Shown here: positions 4,719-6,606 of the stretch, piece after piece
Position numbering within the stretch: position 1 is the stretch's first letter
Layout of the letters: each line of letters starts with the position of its first letter
Assembly: GCA_964612675.1 (NCBI GenBank)
Contig: CAZTDD010000206.1
Location: 1-6,606, forward strand
Length of the DNA: 6,606 bases
Direction of reading: 5' to 3'
DNA from: CAZTDD01 sp964612675
GTDB lineage: Bacteria; Hinthialibacterota; Hinthialibacteria; Hinthialibacterales; JAKPRU01
Position numbers and translations under genes: made by a program
Notes under the pieces: generated by a model
The model's database searches: none
What the model saw: the letters and a program-made list of their open reading frames with translations, nothing else
Told to the model about the DNA's origin: nothing

Positions 4719-6155
4719 ATGATGTACTTGACAAAAGCAAAGGCACAGAAGGTTCATGAAGCAGCGATAGCACTTCTCGAAAGAACAGGATTGCAGGTCG
4801 AGCACGAAGAAGCCGAAGAGCTACTGCTCGGTGCGGGAGCCACGAAATCGGACGGCAGGGTTCTACTTTCCAGAGAGATGGTTGACGAAGCCCTGGCCAA
4901 GGCCAACCCGAAGGTCCAGATGTACGACCGGGAAGGTCGACGATCCATCGACCTGAAAATCGGGAACACCTACTTTGGGCCGGGCTCCGACGCGCTTTTC
5001 AATGTCGATCAATACGCAGCCTATATCCGTCCATCGACTCTTGCGGACGTTCGCACGAATGTCCGTATTGTCGACTCGCTCCCCGAATTCCAGTTCGTGA
5101 TGTCCACGGCGCTTCCCGGCGAGATCGAGCCCCATAAACTCTACCCCTCGGTCTTCGTCGAGATGGTTCAAAACACGACCAAGCCCATCGTCACCACAGC
5201 CGTGAGCCTGGAAGATATTCAACACATTCACCGCATCGCCGCCGTGATAGCGGGAGGAGCAGCCGCCCTTCGGCAAAAGCCGTTCTTTATCGCATATCTC
5301 GAACCGAATTTCCCTCTGGTTATGGATAAATCATCCATCGACAGGTTGCTCTATTGCGCGGAACACGAGATTCCCTTCGCGTATGCCGCCGGTGCCAACT
5401 GTGCGGTGGCTGCCCCTGCGACCTTGGCGGGCGCGGTGGCCCAGGGAACCGCCGAATCGCTCGCGGGGCTCGTCCTTGCTCTATGCAAAAACGAAAACGT
5501 GCGGTTTATTTACGGCGCAAATTCCTCCTCGGGAGACATGATCAGCGGCAAAGTACTCTACGGTGCTCCGGAGTGGTCGAAAACCGTTGCGATGTATGCG
5601 GACATGGGGGACTACTATAATCTCCCGACCTGGGGCACGGGAGGCGCCAGTGACGCACTTGGGACCAATGTTCAATCGGGCATGGAAATGTATGAGGGGA
5701 TCGTCATGGCGATCCAATCCGGTGCCACGCTCGTACACGACGTTGGATTCATGGCCTATGGAACTCTCTATGACGCGAGAATGCTGAAGTTCATGAACGA
5801 CATGATCGTTCGGGCACGGCACCTTGTCGATGAGGTGGATGTCGATGCCGATACGCTTGGTCTCGAAGCGATTGACGATGTGGCCAGGAGACGGGATGGA
5901 TACAAAACCTTCTTCGAGCACCCGCATACTGTGCAGCATTTTCGCAAATCGTTGTGGATTCCGCCTTCCTATATTGGTAGGAGTCTGATCGACGCGAGTC
6001 AAATTCGAACGGATCCCTCCGACGGACTCAGCGTGGAAATCGCCAATATCATAGAAAACCACAAACCGCAGGAACTGGACGAAGAAATCGCGCGGGAAAT
6101 CAATGAAATAAGAAACAACATTGAACCCATAGAGTTCATGGAGGGGGCCGCATGA
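4719..6155 (+). CDS. Trimethylamine methyltransferase (MttB)-family protein, non-pyrrolysine
   Basis: This 478-aa cytoplasmic protein belongs by its motifs to the MttB/COG5598 superfamily. Those enzymes are TIM barrels that move a methyl group from a quaternary or tertiary amine to a cob(I)alamin protein. Supporting segments are the N-terminal helix (KAQKVHEAAIALLERTGLQV), the glycine-rich stretch LPTWGTGGASDALGTNVQSG (303-322), and the C-terminal HPHTVQHFRKSLWIPP (402-417). True archaeal-type MttB has pyrrolysine at an in-frame amber codon. This frame has none, so it resembles MtgB-type enzymes, which use glycine betaine or related betaines. The actual substrate cannot be read from sequence. 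No corrinoid protein, RamA-like activase or transporter lies nearby in the window. I chose ATG 4719 because the family-like sequence begins there and AAGGA lies 13 nt upstream. An adjacent ATG at 4722 and a TTG at 4674 (15 residues longer) are alternatives. Its TGA overlaps an ATG (ATGA, 6152-6155), but the following frame is repeat sequence. Confidence 0.9.
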   Translation: MMYLTKAKAQKVHEAAIALLERTGLQVEHEEAEELLLGAGATKSDGRVLLSREMVDEALAKANPKVQMYDREGRRSIDLKIGNTYFGPGSDALFNVDQYAAYIRPSTLADVRTNVRIVDSLPEFQFVMSTALPGEIEPHKLYPSVFVEMVQNTTKPIVTTAVSLEDIQHIHRIAAVIAGGAAALRQKPFFIAYLEPNFPLVMDKSSIDRLLYCAEHEIPFAYAAGANCAVAAPATLAGAVAQGTAESLAGLVLALCKNENVRFIYGANSSSGDMISGKVLYGAPEWSKTVAMYADMGDYYNLPTWGTGGASDALGTNVQSGMEMYEGIVMAIQSGATLVHDVGFMAYGTLYDARMLKFMNDMIVRARHLVDEVDVDADTLGLEAIDDVARRRDGYKTFFEHPHTVQHFRKSLWIPPSYIGRSLIDASQIRTDPSDGLSVEIANIIENHKPQELDEEIAREINEIRNNIEPIEFMEGAA

Positions 6156-6171
6156 CGGCCAACCTCATTCA

Positions 6172-6392
6172 CACGGAAGGGCGAGGCACCCGCCGAGCCG
6201 CAGGGAAGGCCGAGGCTCCCGCCGAGCCGCAGGGAAGGGCGAGGCTCCCGCCGAGCCGCAGGGAAGGGCGAGGCTCCCGCCGAGCCGCACGGAAGGCCGA
6301 GGCTCCCGCCGAGCCGCAGGGAAGGGCGAAGCTCCCGCCGAGCCGCAGGGAAGGCCGAGGCTCCCGCCGAGCCGCACGGAAGGCCGAAGCTC
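6172..6392. repeat. 29-bp tandem repeat array, about 7.6 units
   Basis: Seven full 29-bp units start at 6172, 6201, 6230, 6259, 6288, 6317 and 6346, with a partial eighth from 6375 to 6392. The consensus begins CAGGGAAGGGCGAGG and ends CTCCCGCCGAGCCG. Each unit can form a GGCTC-CCGCC-GAGCC stem. Variation is limited to a few positions: CAC/CAG at the start, GGG/GGC in the middle, GAG/GAA, and one T-to-A. There are no spacers, so this is not CRISPR. Because 29 is not a multiple of three, the reading phase rotates, which argues against a protein-coding repeat. The array starts 17 bp after the methyltransferase stop. Confidence 0.9.
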
Positions 6393-6404
6393 TCCAAAGA
6401 TGTC

Positions 6405-6491
6405 TCCTTTTCCTCCCCCGAAGATCGGGGGAGGAATCTCATGGCTTGCCGAAGGCAAACATGCGAGTTGTAGAGGAGGGGGTTGAGACTT
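6405..6491. repeat. Compound intergenic palindromic repeat, right copy
   Basis: The hairpin arms CCTCCCCCGA (6412-6421) and TCGGGGGAGG (6425-6434) have a 3-nt loop. Positions 6405-6434 match 130-159 exactly, and 6437-6459 match 223-245 exactly. A diverged 'gagggggttgaga' tail follows. The right copy is more compact than the left, with 2 bp between the two blocks. Orientation is the same in both copies, so they are direct repeats about 6.3 kb apart. Confidence 0.7.
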
Positions 6492-6551
6492 GTTTCGACT
6501 ACTTTTTCGCGCACTCCCAGGTCTGACGCCGTCTCAAAAAGTCGAGAGAGT

Positions 6552-6590
6552 TCTTCTCCCTCTCCCTCTGGGAGAGGGCCGGGGTGAGGG
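6552..6590. repeat. CCCTCTCCC/GGGAGAGGG hairpin repeat
   Basis: Perfect 9-bp arms (6558-6566 and 6570-6578) enclose a TCT loop, followed by CCGGGGTGAGGG. I recall this 'ccctctccctctgggagagggccggggtgaggg' type of sequence as a very common dispersed intergenic repeat across bacteria. It could act as a bidirectional transcription-stopping or RNA-stabilising hairpin, though no T-tract follows immediately. Confidence 0.65.
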
Positions 6591-6606
6591 ATCTTTGCAT
6601 TTTACG

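Larger units (their letters stand above)
6156..6606. other. Repeat-filled intergenic region without a gene
   Basis: This holds the 29-bp tandem array (6172-6392), the right copy of the compound palindromic repeat (6405-6491) and a CCCTCTCCC hairpin repeat (6558-6578). Open frames exist on both strands only because the GC-rich repeat lacks stop codons in every frame. Their translations are Arg/Ala/Pro/Gly low-complexity with no family resemblance. Any gene downstream of the methyltransferase lies beyond the window or has been lost. Confidence 0.75.

Noticed and set aside
5481..6062. A 193-codon minus-strand open frame inside the methyltransferase gene
   Set aside because: It is antisense to a well-supported MttB-family gene and shows no protein motifs of its own.
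6172..6392. CRISPR array
   Set aside because: The 29-bp length is suggestive, but the units are directly abutting without spacers and no cas gene is present.
6152..6526. A 124-codon plus-strand open frame starting at the ATGA overlap, and its minus-strand counterparts
   Set aside because: The translation is the 29-bp repeat read through rotating frames, followed by palindromic repeats. Low complexity and the absence of stop codons in all frames explain it.

Overview
This window (about 6.6 kb, moderate GC) looks like chromosomal DNA from an uncultivated bacterium. The prepilin has the 'AFTLIELL' form, there is a non-pyrrolysine MttB-type methyltransferase, and the intergenic DNA is crowded with short palindromic repeats. 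That combination recalls Planctomycetota, Hydrogenedentota and related lineages, but it is a weak, from-memory placement. No rRNA, tRNA, CRISPR array or transposase was seen.

Layout. Positions 1-357 hold no gene, only dispersed palindromic repeats and a hairpin downstream of the first minus-strand gene. Three genes then run leftward on the minus strand. Two are tandem paralogues (358-1362 and 1628-2623) encoding secreted beta-propeller-like proteins of 334 and 331 aa, about 85% identical by eye. Each has its own near-consensus sigma70-type promoter, a leader of roughly 97 nt, a strong Shine-Dalgarno sequence and a 3' hairpin. The third (start at 3396) is a type IV pilin/pseudopilin-like gene that appears frameshifted near 3055. 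Positions 3397-3706 separate the two gene directions and carry two repeat-like elements. Two plus-strand genes follow: a six-transmembrane voltage-gated potassium-channel-like protein with a C-terminal zinc ribbon (3707-4558), and an MttB/COG5598-family corrinoid methyltransferase without an amber codon (about 4719-6155). From 6156 to the end there is a 29-bp tandem repeat (about 7.6 units) followed by further palindromic repeats, including a second copy of the compound repeat seen at 130-280.

How it fits together. No multi-gene pathway is evident. The methyltransferase has no corrinoid protein or activase beside it in the window, and the channel stands alone. The most interesting parts are the tandem propeller cassettes and the repeats. 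A 178-bp block covering leader, RBS, signal peptide and first 32 codons is perfectly identical between the two cassettes, while sampled flanking coding sequence is only about 78-80% identical. The terminator hairpins of the two genes differ by a compensatory base-pair change. Related intergenic repeats lie near both window ends.
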